Shown here: in pieces, positions 50,727 to 59,440 of the stretch
How the letters are laid out: each line of letters begins with the position of its first letter
Position numbering within the stretch: position 1 is the stretch's first letter
From: Streptomyces prunicolor NBRC 13075
Lineage (GTDB): Bacteria; Actinomycetota; Actinomycetes; Streptomycetales; Streptomycetaceae
DNA: 64,000 nucleotides
NCBI RefSeq assembly: GCF_000367365.1
Contig: NZ_BARF01000031.1
Span: 62,001 to 126,000 of the forward strand
Reading direction: 5' to 3'
Notes under the pieces: model-generated
What the model saw: the letters and a program-made list of their open reading frames with translations, nothing else
Database searches by the model: none
What the model was told of the DNA's origin: nothing
Program-made: the position numbers and the translations under genes

Positions 50727-52171
50727 GCCTCCGCCGCCCGCCACCGGGCGGTATCGCCCCGAGGTTCGTAACGGGTCGACGGCTGGGTACGGGCGAGCAG
50801 CCTCCGCATCCCGGCCAGGTCACCGACGAGCCCGTGGGCCCGGGCCTGGACGAGCACGTTACCCAGAGCGGCGGCCTCCGTGGGACCCGCCACCACCGGC
50901 AACCCACAGGCGTCGGCGGTCAGTTGGCACAACAGCGCGTTACGGGTACCGCCCCCGACGATGTGCACCACATCGACTCCGTGGCCGGCGAGTTCCTGGG
51001 CATCGCAGACCGCCCGCCGATGCGCGAGCGCCAGGGAGTCGAGAATGCACCGGGTGATCTCCGCCCGGGACTCCGGCACCGGCTGCCCGGAGCCGCGACA
51101 GGCGTCGGCGATCCGCTCGGGCATCCGCCCCGGCGCCAGAAACGCCGCGTCCCCCGCGTCCACGACCGACCGCAGCGCCGGAACCCGGGCGGCCCCGCGC
51201 AGCAACTCGCCCAACTCCGGTTCGCCCCAGGCCCGTACACACTCCTGAAGCAGCCACAGCCCCATGATGTTGCGCAGATAGCGCACCGTGCCGTCGAGCC
51301 CCAACTCATTGGTGAAGTTGGCGGCACGACTGGCATCGCTGAGCACCGGCGCGTCGAGCTCCAGCCCGGCCAACGACCAGGTACCGGTGCAGATATAGGC
51401 GAACCGCTCCTCAACTGCCGGAACAGCGGCCACGGCTGACGCGGTGTCATGCGACCCGACCACTGTCACCGGCACAGGCCCACTCAGCCCCGCCTCCTCC
51501 AGTGCCTCGGCCCGCAACACCCCCGCGGGATCCCCCGGTTGCCGCAGAGGCGCGAACAGCCCGAGGGCGACACCGAGGCGCGAGGCGATGTCGTACGCCC
51601 AGTCGCGCGTCCGGGGATCGATGAGTTGAGTGGTGGAGGCGTTGGTCAGCTCGGTGCCCTGCTCGCCGGTGAGCCAGTACGACAGCAGGTCGGGGATGAG
51701 CAACAGCCGCTCGGCGTGCGCCAGTTGGACGGAGTCGCGAGCGGCAGTCAGCTGATACAACGTGTTGAACGGCGCGTACTGCAACCCGGTCGACGCGTAC
51801 AACTCACTCGCGGGCACGGTGGCCCACACCTTCTCGGCGACCCCCTCCGTGCGGGCGTCCCGATAGTGCACGGGATTGCCCAGCAACGCCCCGTCCGCGT
51901 CCAGCAGCCCGTAGTCCACGGCCCAACTGTCGATACCGACCGAGTCGAGCCGCCCACTGGTGACCGCACCCGCTGCCTGGAGCCCGTCGAGGACGCCGGC
52001 GTACAGCGAGAGGATGTCCCAGCGCAGCCCTTCAGAGGTACGAACAGGCCGGTTCGGAAACCGATGGGCCTCCGCCAACTCCAGGGAGTCGGGCCCGACA
52101 CGGCCGACCATGACCCGTCCACTGGACGCGCCCAGGTCGACCGCGGCATACGCCTTCACGTCGTCGCTCAC
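50705..52171 (-). CDS. rhaB: L-rhamnulokinase
   Basis: This 488-aa FGGY-family kinase phosphorylates L-rhamnulose. It has the first phosphate loop VDLGASSGRVMVG, the FGGY sugar contact VGIDSWAVDYGLLDADGALLGNPVHYRDART (typical RhaB), VTVVGSHDTASAVAAVPA, the CTGTWSLAG loop, and IVGGGTRNALLCQLTADACGLPVVAGPTEAAALGNVLVQARA. GTG 52171 overlaps the aldolase stop (GTGA), so translation is coupled. It acts in the cytoplasm between RhaI and the aldolase. Confidence 0.95.
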   Translation of the reverse strand: MSDDVKAYAAVDLGASSGRVMVGRVGPDSLELAEAHRFPNRPVRTSEGLRWDILSLYAGVLDGLQAAGAVTSGRLDSVGIDSWAVDYGLLDADGALLGNPVHYRDARTEGVAEKVWATVPASELYASTGLQYAPFNTLYQLTAARDSVQLAHAERLLLIPDLLSYWLTGEQGTELTNASTTQLIDPRTRDWAYDIASRLGVALGLFAPLRQPGDPAGVLRAEALEEAGLSGPVPVTVVGSHDTASAVAAVPAVEERFAYICTGTWSLAGLELDAPVLSDASRAANFTNELGLDGTVRYLRNIMGLWLLQECVRAWGEPELGELLRGAARVPALRSVVDAGDAAFLAPGRMPERIADACRGSGQPVPESRAEITRCILDSLALAHRRAVCDAQELAGHGVDVVHIVGGGTRNALLCQLTADACGLPVVAGPTEAAALGNVLVQARAHGLVGDLAGMRRLLARTQPSTRYEPRGDTARWRAAEARLAGGR

Positions 52172-54207
52172 CGAAGGAAGGCGGCCGCAACGCCGGCGTC
52201 GACCGGGACGTGCAGCCCGGTGGTGTGCGTCAAGTCCCCACCGGTGAGGGCGAAGACGGCGTTGGCCACATGCTCCGGCAGCACCTCACGCTTGAGGATG
52301 GTCCGCTGGGCGTAGAACTCGCCGAGCTTCTCCTCCTCGATCCCATAGGTCGCCGCCCGCTGCGCACCCCAACCACCCGCGAAGATGCCCGAGCCACGCA
52401 CGACACCGTCCGGGTTGATCCCGTTGACCCGGATACCGTGCTCACCCAACTCGGCGGCGAGCAGCCGTACTTGATGGGCCTGGTCGGCTTTGGTGGCCGA
52501 GTAGGCGATGTTGTTGGGCCCGGCGAACACGGCGTTCTTGGAAGCGATGTACAGAATGTCGCCCCCGAGCCCCTGCGCGATCATCGCCCGGGCGGCCTCA
52601 CGCGAGACGAGGAACGATCCACGGGCCATGATGTCGTGCTGCAGATCCCAGTCCCGGGCCGAAGTTTCCAACAGGGGCTTGGAGATGGAGATCCCCGCAT
52701 TGTTGACGACGAGATCGACCCCGCCGAAGGCAAGCAGGGCAGCCTTGAAGGCATCGGCGATCTGCCCCTCGTCCGTCACATCAACGGTGACGGCAACGGC
52801 CTTGTCGGGCCCACCCAGTTCCTCCGAAACGGCCTGCGCGCTATCGGAGTTGAGATCCGCAACGACAACACAGGCCCCTTCATCAACCAGCCGCCGGGCA
52901 ATGGCTTTCCCGATCCCACTCCCCGCACCGGTGACGAGCGCGACCCGAGTGGCAAGCGGCTTGGGCTTGGGCATCCGCTGAAGCTTGGCCTCCTCCAACG
53001 CCCAGTACTCGATACGGAACTTCTCCGACTCCTCGATCGGCGCGTACGTAGAAACGGCCTCGGCCCCGCGCATCACATTGATGGCGTTGACGTAGAACTC
53101 ACCGGCCACCCGCGCCGTCTGCTTGTCCTTGCCGAAGGAGAACATCCCCACACCCGGAATCAACACGATCGCCGGATCGGCACCACGCATCGCGGGGGAG
53201 TCGGGCAGAGCGTGCCGCTGGTAATAGGCGGCGTACTCCTCCCGATAGGCGGCATGCAGCTCCTTCAGCCGCGAGATCGCCTCGTCCAGCGGAGCGGTGG
53301 GCGGCAGATCGAGAACGAGCGGCCGAACCTTGGTCCGCAAGAAGTGGTCCGGGCACGAGGTACCGAGCGCGGCAAGCCGAGGATGCTCGGCCCGCGCGAG
53401 AAAATCAAGCACGACATCGGAATCGGTGAAGTGCCCAATCTGCGCCCGGTCTTGAGAGGCGACAGCACGAACATACGGCGCAAGCGCGGCGGCCCGTTCC
53501 CGCCGCTCACCGTCGCCGAGCGGACCGTACCCCTCAACAACGGGCCCGAAGGGCTCAGACCTCCCCCGCTCGACGAGGAACGCCTCGGCGGTACGAATGA
53601 TGTGCAGCGAATTCCGCTCGCACTCCTCGGAGGTGTCACCCCAAGCGGTGATCCCATGCCCCCCAAGCACACACCCAACGGCCTGCGGATTGGCCGCCTT
53701 CACGGCAGCGATGTCCAGCCCCAACTGAAACCCGGGCCGCCGCCAGGGCACCCACACCACGCTGTCCCCGAAACACTCACCGGTCAGCTTCTCCCCATCG
53801 GCGGCACAGGCGAGCGCGATCCCGGAATCGGGGTGCAGATGATCGACATGAGCGGCGTCAACGAGCCCATGCATAGCGGTGTCGATCGAGGGCGCCGCAC
53901 CCCCCTTCCCATGCAGGCAGTAGTCGAACGCGGCAACCATCTCGTCCTCGCGCTCAACTCCCGGATACACGTCGATCAACGCCCGCATCCGATCCAACCG
54001 CAACACGGCCAGCCCACCTTCGGTGAGCGTCCCGAGATCCCCTCCGGACCCCTTCACCCACATCAACTCGACGTCCCCGCCGGTGACGGGATCGGTGTCG
54101 GTGCCCTTCGCGGACGTATTACCGCCGGCGTAGTTGGTATTACGAGGATCGGCGCCGAGCCGATGAGAACGGGCGACGAGCGCGTCAGCTTCGCGGTGCG
54201 GTGCCAT
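52168..54207 (-). CDS. rhaEW: Bifunctional L-rhamnulose-1-phosphate aldolase / L-lactaldehyde dehydrogenase
   Basis: A 679-aa fusion. The N-terminal ~420 residues are a class II aldolase (GGNTSAKGTD, HVDHLHPDSGIALA with the metal-ligand His-x-His, VLGGHGITAWG) that splits rhamnulose-1-phosphate into DHAP and L-lactaldehyde. The C-terminal ~250 residues are an SDR (VALVTGAGSGIGKAIARRLV near 425, NNAG, IASKNAVFAGPNNIAYSATKADQ with Tyr-x-x-x-Lys) that should oxidise the lactaldehyde to L-lactate. The same fusion is known as RhaEW. ATG 54207 gives the family N-terminus (MAPHREADALVARSHRLGAD). The L-lactate is the substrate of LutABC downstream. Confidence 0.95.
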   Translation of the reverse strand: MAPHREADALVARSHRLGADPRNTNYAGGNTSAKGTDTDPVTGGDVELMWVKGSGGDLGTLTEGGLAVLRLDRMRALIDVYPGVEREDEMVAAFDYCLHGKGGAAPSIDTAMHGLVDAAHVDHLHPDSGIALACAADGEKLTGECFGDSVVWVPWRRPGFQLGLDIAAVKAANPQAVGCVLGGHGITAWGDTSEECERNSLHIIRTAEAFLVERGRSEPFGPVVEGYGPLGDGERRERAAALAPYVRAVASQDRAQIGHFTDSDVVLDFLARAEHPRLAALGTSCPDHFLRTKVRPLVLDLPPTAPLDEAISRLKELHAAYREEYAAYYQRHALPDSPAMRGADPAIVLIPGVGMFSFGKDKQTARVAGEFYVNAINVMRGAEAVSTYAPIEESEKFRIEYWALEEAKLQRMPKPKPLATRVALVTGAGSGIGKAIARRLVDEGACVVVADLNSDSAQAVSEELGGPDKAVAVTVDVTDEGQIADAFKAALLAFGGVDLVVNNAGISISKPLLETSARDWDLQHDIMARGSFLVSREAARAMIAQGLGGDILYIASKNAVFAGPNNIAYSATKADQAHQVRLLAAELGEHGIRVNGINPDGVVRGSGIFAGGWGAQRAATYGIEEEKLGEFYAQRTILKREVLPEHVANAVFALTGGDLTHTTGLHVPVDAGVAAAFLR

Positions 54208-54250
54208 GAACTTCCAGTCCTTTTCGAGAGAGGGCGAGCGCATTACCTTC

Positions 54251-54317
54251 AGGGGCGCGGGGCTGTATCGATATGCGGCTCCGCCGCGTGGGACCGACCA
54301 GCCACATACGGCCCGCA
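54251..54317 (-). repeat. Streptomyces dispersed repeat, copy B (minus strand, longer)
   Basis: Read on the minus strand it begins TGCGGGC, contains TGTGGCTGGTC and ends CCCCGCGCCCCT as in the copies at 36811-36860 and 59351-59400, with extra GCGGCGGAGCCGC in the middle (a short hairpin). It fills the 139-bp gap between rhaI and rhaEW, possibly affecting their co-transcription. Confidence 0.75.
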
Positions 54318-54346
54318 CCCCGCAACAAACAGAACCTGGCAGACGC

Positions 54347-55507
54347 TTACGCCCCCCACCCCGCCTGCCGCCCCCCAACCCGCTCAGCAACAATCCGCTC
54401 CTGCCACCCACTCGCCCGATACGCAGCAATCGGGTCAGGGGCAAGCCCCTGCTCCTCCCGCAACTCCCGCAGCAACGGCCGCACATCCGTGTTGTACGCG
54501 TCCATGAGCACGGCATTGGCCTCCAGCACATCCCCGGCACGCTGCGCAGCAGCCAACGCCACGGGGTCCACCAGCAACGCCTTAGCCGTAGCCTCCTGCA
54601 CATTCATCACCGACCGAATGATCGCCGGAATCTTCGCCTCGATGTTGTGACACTGATCGAGCATGAAGGCGACATCAGCGGTGAACCCCCCACCCCGAAT
54701 CACCTCATACATGATCCGGAACAGCTGAAACGGATCAGCCGCCCCCACCATCAGGTCATCGTCCGCATAGAACCGAGAGTTGAAGTCGAACGCTCCGAGC
54801 TTCCCCTCCCGCAACAACGTGGCGACGATGAACTCGATATTGGTACCGGGCGCATGATGCCCCGTGTCGACCACAACCTGAGCCTTGGGCCCGAGCTTCA
54901 AGCAATGCGCATACGCAGTACCCCAGTCCGGCACATCGGTCGCATAAAACGCCGGCTCGAAGAACTTGTACTCCAGCAACATCCGCTGCCCGTCCCCAAG
55001 CCGCTCGTACACCGCAGCGAGCGCCTCGCCCAACCGATCCTGCCGCGCGGAAAGATCATCCTGCCCCGGATAATTCGTCCCGTCGGCGAACCAGAGCTTC
55101 AGATCGGCGGAGCCCGTCGCGTCCATGATGTCGACGCACTCCAGCAGATGATCAAGGGCCTTGCGCCGCACCTCCGCATCGGGATGACACACACTCCCGA
55201 GCCGATAGTCGTCGTCCTGGAACGTGTTCGAGTTGATCGCCCCGAGCTTCAGCCCGTGCTCCTCCGCGAACTTCCCCAGCGCCCCGAAGTCGTCGACCCG
55301 GTCCCACGGGATGTGCAGGGCCACGGTCGGCGCCACGCCGGTGAACTCGTGGACCTTGGCCGCGTCCTCCAGCTTCTCCTGCGGAGTGCGAGGGACGCCC
55401 TCCTGGGCGAAGACCTTGAACCGGGTCCCCGAGTTCCCGTACGCCCACGACGGCGTCTCCACTGCCTGGGTCCTGAGAGCGGCCTTCACCGCGGCGAGAT
55501 CGGTCAC
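54347..55507 (-). CDS. rhaI: L-rhamnose isomerase
   Basis: A 386-aa xylose-isomerase-like TIM barrel that converts L-rhamnose to L-rhamnulose. Metal-binding and catalytic segments: LLEYKFFEPAFYATDVPDWG (Glu), QVVVDTGHHAPGTNIEF (Asp and His), LGAFDFNSRFYADDDLMVGAADPFQLFRIMYEV. This is the RhaI class found in actinobacteria and Pseudomonas, not the E. coli RhaA class. GTG 55507 has AGGAG 7 nt upstream. It is the first gene of the leftward rhamnose arm; the RhaR-type box at 55547-55558 is 40 bp upstream. Confidence 0.95.
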   Translation of the reverse strand: MTDLAAVKAALRTQAVETPSWAYGNSGTRFKVFAQEGVPRTPQEKLEDAAKVHEFTGVAPTVALHIPWDRVDDFGALGKFAEEHGLKLGAINSNTFQDDDYRLGSVCHPDAEVRRKALDHLLECVDIMDATGSADLKLWFADGTNYPGQDDLSARQDRLGEALAAVYERLGDGQRMLLEYKFFEPAFYATDVPDWGTAYAHCLKLGPKAQVVVDTGHHAPGTNIEFIVATLLREGKLGAFDFNSRFYADDDLMVGAADPFQLFRIMYEVIRGGGFTADVAFMLDQCHNIEAKIPAIIRSVMNVQEATAKALLVDPVALAAAQRAGDVLEANAVLMDAYNTDVRPLLRELREEQGLAPDPIAAYRASGWQERIVAERVGGRQAGWGA

Positions 55508-55546
55508 TTGACGGCTCCTGTGACGTGCGACGGAACGGCGTATGTA

Positions 55547-55558
55547 TGAAACGATTCA
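55547..55558. promoter_or_regulatory. RhaR-type operator candidate, rhaI side
   Basis: TGAAACGATTCA, an imperfect palindrome, is 40 bp upstream of the rhaI start. It resembles TGAAACCTTTCA at 55713-55724 on the other side of the divergent region, and the LacI-family operator form. Binding by the LacI protein at 62415 is inferred. Confidence 0.65.
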
Positions 55559-55643
55559 GAGAGCGAAGTTATGAGCCTCCCGAAGGGGTGTCAAGCCCTA
55601 CGGTGAACCCTGTGTGCCGTGACTCCAATGTGACCTTTGGCTA

Positions 55644-55658
55644 TCGAAAGTTTTTCGA
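55644..55658. promoter_or_regulatory. Central palindrome in the rhamnose divergent promoter
   Basis: TCGAAA-GTT-TTTCGA is a perfect palindrome halfway between the two TGAAAC boxes. It may be a site for a second, probably global regulator, or a symmetric activator site upstream of the rightward promoter. Confidence 0.45.
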
Positions 55659-55668
55659 CGCGGACCCA

Positions 55669-55698
55669 TTGACGTGACAAGGCTGGCGCGCCTAACGT
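55669..55698 (+). promoter_or_regulatory. Predicted promoter of the rhamnose importer operon
   Basis: TTGACG (55669-55674) and TAACGT (55693-55698) are 18 bp apart, a plausible sigma-70-type promoter reading toward 55770. The TGAAACCTTTCA box begins about 15 bp after the -10, where a bound repressor would block transcription. Confidence 0.5.
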
Positions 55699-55712
55699 CC
55701 CGGCAACCAAGT

Positions 55713-55724
55713 TGAAACCTTTCA
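55713..55724. promoter_or_regulatory. RhaR-type operator candidate, importer side
   Basis: TGAAACCTTTCA lies immediately downstream of the predicted transcription start and 46 bp before the ATG at 55770. It shares TGAAAC..TTCA with the rhaI-side box. Confidence 0.7.
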
Positions 55725-55769
55725 CGACGCTGTGAGGGCCTACCCGCCGGCGTCGTCGAGGAGCCCCTC

Positions 55770-57287
55770 ATGACCCACCCGTCAGAAGCGGGTCCGGCCC
55801 CGGTGCTCGCGCTCAAGGGCATCTCCAAGTCCTTCGGCGCGGTGCGCGCCCTGCGGGACGTGTCCCTCGATCTCTTCCCCGGTGAGGTGCACGCACTCGC
55901 CGGTGAGAACGGCGCGGGCAAGTCCACTCTCATCAAGACCCTCGCCGGTGTGCACCGGCCCGACGCCGGTCAGGTGCTGCTCGACGGCGCGCCCGTCCTC
56001 TTCCACGGCCCCGGTGACGCCCGCGACGCGGGTATCGCCGTGATCTACCAGGAACCGACCCTCTTCCCCGACCTGTCGATCGCCGAGAACATCTTCATGG
56101 GCCGCCAGCCCCGCCGCGCTCTTGGCCGTATCGACCACAAGGCCACGTACACGGCGACCGCCGAACTGATGAAGCGGCTCGGGGTCGAGCTCGACCCCGA
56201 CCGCCCGGCGCGCGGACTGTCCATCGCCGATCAGCAGATCGTCGAAATCGCCAAGGCGCTCTCCTTCGACGCCCGCGTGCTGATCATGGACGAGCCGACG
56301 GCCGCCCTCACCGGCAGCGAGGTGGCCCGCCTCTTCGGCGTCGTCCGCACCCTGCGCGAACAGGGCGCCGCCGTCCTGTTCATCTCGCACCGCCTGGAGG
56401 AGATCTTCCAGATCTGCCAACGCGTCACCACCCTGCGCGACGGCGCCCTGATCTCCAGCGAGCCCATCGACGGGATGACCGAGGACGATCTCGTACGCCG
56501 CATGGTCGGCCGCGACCTTGACGAGCTGTACCCCAAGCAGGACGTCGAACCCGGTGAAGTCGCCCTGAGCGTCAAGCGGTTGACCCGCGAGGGCGTCTTC
56601 ACCGACGTGTCCTTCGACGTACGGCGCGGAGAGATCGTCGGTCTCGCCGGGCTCGTCGGCGCGGGTCGTACCGAAGTCGCGCGGGCCGTCTTCGGCATCG
56701 ACCGCTGGGACGCCGGCGGGGTCGAGGTCGACGGCAGGTCGCTGACGAACGGCGCCCCTTCGACCGCGATGGCCGCGGGCCTCGCCCTGGTCCCCGAGGA
56801 CCGGCGCGCCCAGGGCCTGGTGATGGACATGTCCATCGAGCGGAACATCGGCCTGACCGGCCTGCGTACGACCGTGAAGGCCGGCCTCGTCGACCGGGGC
56901 GCCGAGCGCAGCCGTTCCCTCGACTGGGCGGTGAAGCTGCACGTCAAGTACGCGCGGATCGCCGACACCGTCAACACCCTGTCCGGCGGCAACCAGCAGA
57001 AGGTCGTCCTCGCCAAGTGGCTCGCCACCGGCCCGAAGGTGCTGATCGTCGACGAGCCGACCCGTGGCATCGATGTCGGGACCAAGGCCGAAGTGCACCG
57101 GCTGCTCAGCGAGTTGGCCGCCGACGGGGTCGCCGTCCTGATGATCTCCTCCGATCTGCCCGAGATCCTCGGCATGGCCGACCGCGTGCTGGTGATGCAC
57201 GAGGGCCGCCTCACCGCCGAGATCCCCCGCTCCGAAGCCACCGAGGAAACCGTGATGGCCGCAGCCACCGGGAGGGCCGCCGCATGA
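55770..57287 (+). CDS. Rhamnose ABC importer ATPase (two nucleotide-binding domains)
   Basis: This 505-aa CUT2-type ATPase has two ABC domains. The first is canonical: [12 protein letters not shown], Walker [12 protein letters not shown]. The second has the degenerate Walker A of the RbsA/XylG family ([14 protein letters not shown]) and a clear LSGGNQQKV signature with [13 protein letters not shown]. It would power rhamnose uptake with the two permeases downstream. ATG 55770 is the first start after the promoter; a short duplicated 3' end lies just beyond its stop. In the same operon: permeases at 57331 and 58364, binding protein at 59441, mutarotase at 60574. Confidence 0.94.
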   Translation: MTHPSEAGPAPVLALKGISKSFGAVRALRDVSLDLFPGEVHALAGENGAGKSTLIKTLAGVHRPDAGQVLLDGAPVLFHGPGDARDAGIAVIYQEPTLFPDLSIAENIFMGRQPRRALGRIDHKATYTATAELMKRLGVELDPDRPARGLSIADQQIVEIAKALSFDARVLIMDEPTAALTGSEVARLFGVVRTLREQGAAVLFISHRLEEIFQICQRVTTLRDGALISSEPIDGMTEDDLVRRMVGRDLDELYPKQDVEPGEVALSVKRLTREGVFTDVSFDVRRGEIVGLAGLVGAGRTEVARAVFGIDRWDAGGVEVDGRSLTNGAPSTAMAAGLALVPEDRRAQGLVMDMSIERNIGLTGLRTTVKAGLVDRGAERSRSLDWAVKLHVKYARIADTVNTLSGGNQQKVVLAKWLATGPKVLIVDEPTRGIDVGTKAEVHRLLSELAADGVAVLMISSDLPEILGMADRVLVMHEGRLTAEIPRSEATEETVMAAATGRAAA

Positions 57288-57334
57288 ACAGGTCCTTCAT
57301 GTCGACCGCAGCTTCCGGGAGGGCCGCCGCATGA
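57284..57334 (+). CDS. 16-codon mini-ORF from a 3'-end duplication
   Basis: ATG 57284 starts inside the ATPase stop (ATGA) and reads [16 protein letters not shown], ending on the ATGA of the permease start at 57331. It ends like the ATPase (AATGRAAA), because a 20-bp unit (57268-57287 and 57315-57334) has been copied 47 bp downstream. The peptide may simply carry ribosomes from one gene to the next (termination-reinitiation); a separate function is doubtful. Confidence 0.45.
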   Translation: MNRSFMSTAASGRAAA

Positions 57335-58371
57335 CGGTTACGGCTCCCAATCCCGCGCCCGCCGCCGAAGTGCCCGAGTCGAGCAGCACGCGGCTGGTCG
57401 ACCGGGTCTTCAAGATGCGTGAACTCGCCATCCTAGTCGTCTTCTTGGTGATGATCGGCATCACTCAGGCGGGCAACAGCGAGTTCCTGTCTGAGCAGGG
57501 CATCAAGGACCTGCTCCTCAACGCGACCATCCTGGTGCTGGTCGCCACCGGGCAGTCGCTGGTCGTCATCACCCGCAACGTCGACCTGTCCGTCGGCTCC
57601 ACGCTCGGCATCACCGCGTTCGCCACCGGCAACTACCTCCAGGGCGGTGGCAACGCTGTCATCGCGATTCTGCTGGCGGTGCTGCTCGGCATCGGACTCG
57701 GCCTCGTCAACGGGCTGTTGGTCAGTCTGGGGCAGGTGCCCGCGCTGGTCGTCACCCTCGGCACGCTCTACATCATCCGGGGCGTCGACTCTATCTGGGT
57801 CGGCTCACGGCAGATCACCGCCGCCGATCTCCCGGGCGGATTCGTGGACTTCGGCTCCGGTGGCCTGTCGGCCGTGCCCTGGTTGGCGATGATCGCGCTC
57901 GCCGTACTGATCGCCACCGCCTACTACCTCAAACACTTCGGCAGCGGCCGGGAGTTGTACGCGCTCGGCTCGAACCCCGAGGCCGCCCGGCTCGCCGGTA
58001 TCCCCGTCCGCAAGCGGATCCTCGCCGCGTACACCTTCTGCGGCGGCCTCGCCGGCCTCGCCGGCGCGATGTACCTCGCCCGCTTCGGCAACGTCGACTC
58101 CGGCACCGGCACCGGCTATGAACTCACCGTCGTCAGCGCGGTAGTTGTCGGTGGTGTGGTCTTCACCGGGGGCTCCGGCAGCGTCTACGGCGCGGCTCTC
58201 GGCGCACTCCTGCTGACCTCCATCAACAGTGTGCTGCCCGCCCTCGGCGTCAGTTCCGTCTGGGTGCTCGCCATCAACGGCATCCTGCTCATCCTCGCCA
58301 TCGCCGTCGACCGGATCGTCGCCCTGCGTGTGGCCACCGCACTGAAGAAGAGGAACGCCCGCCATGCCTGA
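57331..58371 (+). CDS. Rhamnose ABC importer permease 1
   Basis: A 346-aa CUT2-type permease, with about eight to ten helices (LLNATILVLVATGQSLVVITRNVDLSVGS; VNGLLVSLGQVPALVVTLGTLYIIRGVDSIWVGS; LYALGSNPEAARLAGIPVRKRILAAYTFCGGLAGLAGAMYLARFG). The sequence GSNPEAARLAGI is the conserved cytoplasmic loop of ribose/xylose-type permeases. It overlaps the second permease by eight bases. Partner of the ATPase at 55770. Confidence 0.92.
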   Translation: MTVTAPNPAPAAEVPESSSTRLVDRVFKMRELAILVVFLVMIGITQAGNSEFLSEQGIKDLLLNATILVLVATGQSLVVITRNVDLSVGSTLGITAFATGNYLQGGGNAVIAILLAVLLGIGLGLVNGLLVSLGQVPALVVTLGTLYIIRGVDSIWVGSRQITAADLPGGFVDFGSGGLSAVPWLAMIALAVLIATAYYLKHFGSGRELYALGSNPEAARLAGIPVRKRILAAYTFCGGLAGLAGAMYLARFGNVDSGTGTGYELTVVSAVVVGGVVFTGGSGSVYGAALGALLLTSINSVLPALGVSSVWVLAINGILLILAIAVDRIVALRVATALKKRNARHA

Positions 58372-59338
58372 GTCGTTGACGCGTGCGATCCGCTGGGACA
58401 CGGTCGTCGGCGCCCTGCTCATCGTCCTGCTGCTGTTCTCCTTCTCCTTCGTGGACGGCTTCGGCAACTCGCTGAACCTGTCGTTCCTGATCGGCAACAC
58501 CCTTCCCATCGCGCTGATCGCCCTGCCGATGACCCTCCTTGTCGTCGCCGGCGAGATCGATCTGTCGGTCGCGTCCACGGCGGGGCTGTCGGGCGCGGTG
58601 ATGGGCAAGCTGTGGAACGACGGCATGACCATCGAGACGATCATCCCGATCTGCCTGCTGCTGGGCGTGGTCTGCGGGTTGATCAATGGGCTGTTGGTGA
58701 CCCGGCTGGGGCTGCCGTCGCTCGCCGTCACGATCGGCACGCTCGCCGCGTATCGGGGGATCGCGCAGATCGTGCTCGGCTCCGACGCGGTGACCGATTT
58801 CCCCACGCAGTACCTGGACTTCGCGTCCGGGCGGCTCGGGGGGACGTTCCTGCCGCAGGCTTTCCTGCCCTTCCTCGTGTTGCTTGCGATTGCTGTCGTC
58901 CTGCTGCACGCCACGCCGTTCGGGCGGTCGTTGTTCGCGATCGGGGCGAATGTGGAGGCTGCGCGGTTCGCCGGTATTCGGGTGCGGCGGCAGAAGCTGA
59001 TCCTGTTCACGGTGACGGGGTTGATGGCCTCGCTGACCGGGGTCTTCTGGGCGCTGCACTACGCCAGTGCGCGCTATGACAATGCCACGGGGCTTGAACT
59101 GTCCGTCGTAGCTGCGGTGTTGCTCGGCGGTATCGACTTCGACGGCGGGAAGGGGACGTTGGGAGGTGCGGTCGCCGGTGTCTTTCTGCTCGGGGCTTTG
59201 CAGAACGTGATGAGCCTGGTGAATGTTTCCGCGCAGTCTCAGATCGTTGTCACCGGTGTTCTGCTCGTGGTCTCGGTACTTGGGCCTCGGGTTGCTCGGC
59301 AAGTCGCTGTCTCTCGGGCCGCGGCACGATCCACCTAA
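58364..59338 (+). CDS. Rhamnose ABC importer permease 2
   Basis: This 324-aa CUT2-type permease is the second one in the operon, similar in plan to the first: PIALIALPMTLLVVAGEIDLSVASTAGLSGA, GLINGLLVTRLGLPSLAVTIGTLAAYRGIAQIVLGSDAVTDFP, and FAIGANVEAARFAGIRVRRQKLILFTVTGLMASLTGVFWALHYAS. Having two different permeases is typical of rhamnose (RhaP/RhaQ-type) importers. Its 3' third is richer in codons ending in T/G than the rest of the operon. The Streptomyces repeat copy C lies directly after it. Confidence 0.92.
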   Translation: MPESLTRAIRWDTVVGALLIVLLLFSFSFVDGFGNSLNLSFLIGNTLPIALIALPMTLLVVAGEIDLSVASTAGLSGAVMGKLWNDGMTIETIIPICLLLGVVCGLINGLLVTRLGLPSLAVTIGTLAAYRGIAQIVLGSDAVTDFPTQYLDFASGRLGGTFLPQAFLPFLVLLAIAVVLLHATPFGRSLFAIGANVEAARFAGIRVRRQKLILFTVTGLMASLTGVFWALHYASARYDNATGLELSVVAAVLLGGIDFDGGKGTLGGAVAGVFLLGALQNVMSLVNVSAQSQIVVTGVLLVVSVLGPRVARQVAVSRAAARST

Positions 59339-59350
59339 TTGGTCGGTTGG

Positions 59351-59400
59351 CGGCTGCGGGCCTGATGTGGCTGGTCGCGCCGTTCCCCGCGCCCCTCTGG
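59351..59400 (+). repeat. Streptomyces dispersed repeat, copy C
   Basis: Starts CGGCTGCGGG, contains TGTGGCTGGTCGCGC and ends TTCCCCGCGCCCCTCTGG. Nearly the same as the copy at 36811-36860 (same strand) and related to the minus-strand copy at 54251-54317. It occupies the 102-bp gap before the binding-protein gene. Confidence 0.75.
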
Positions 59401-59440
59401 GGCGCGCTTCACTCAACCTCGTATCTAAGGAACCCCTGCC

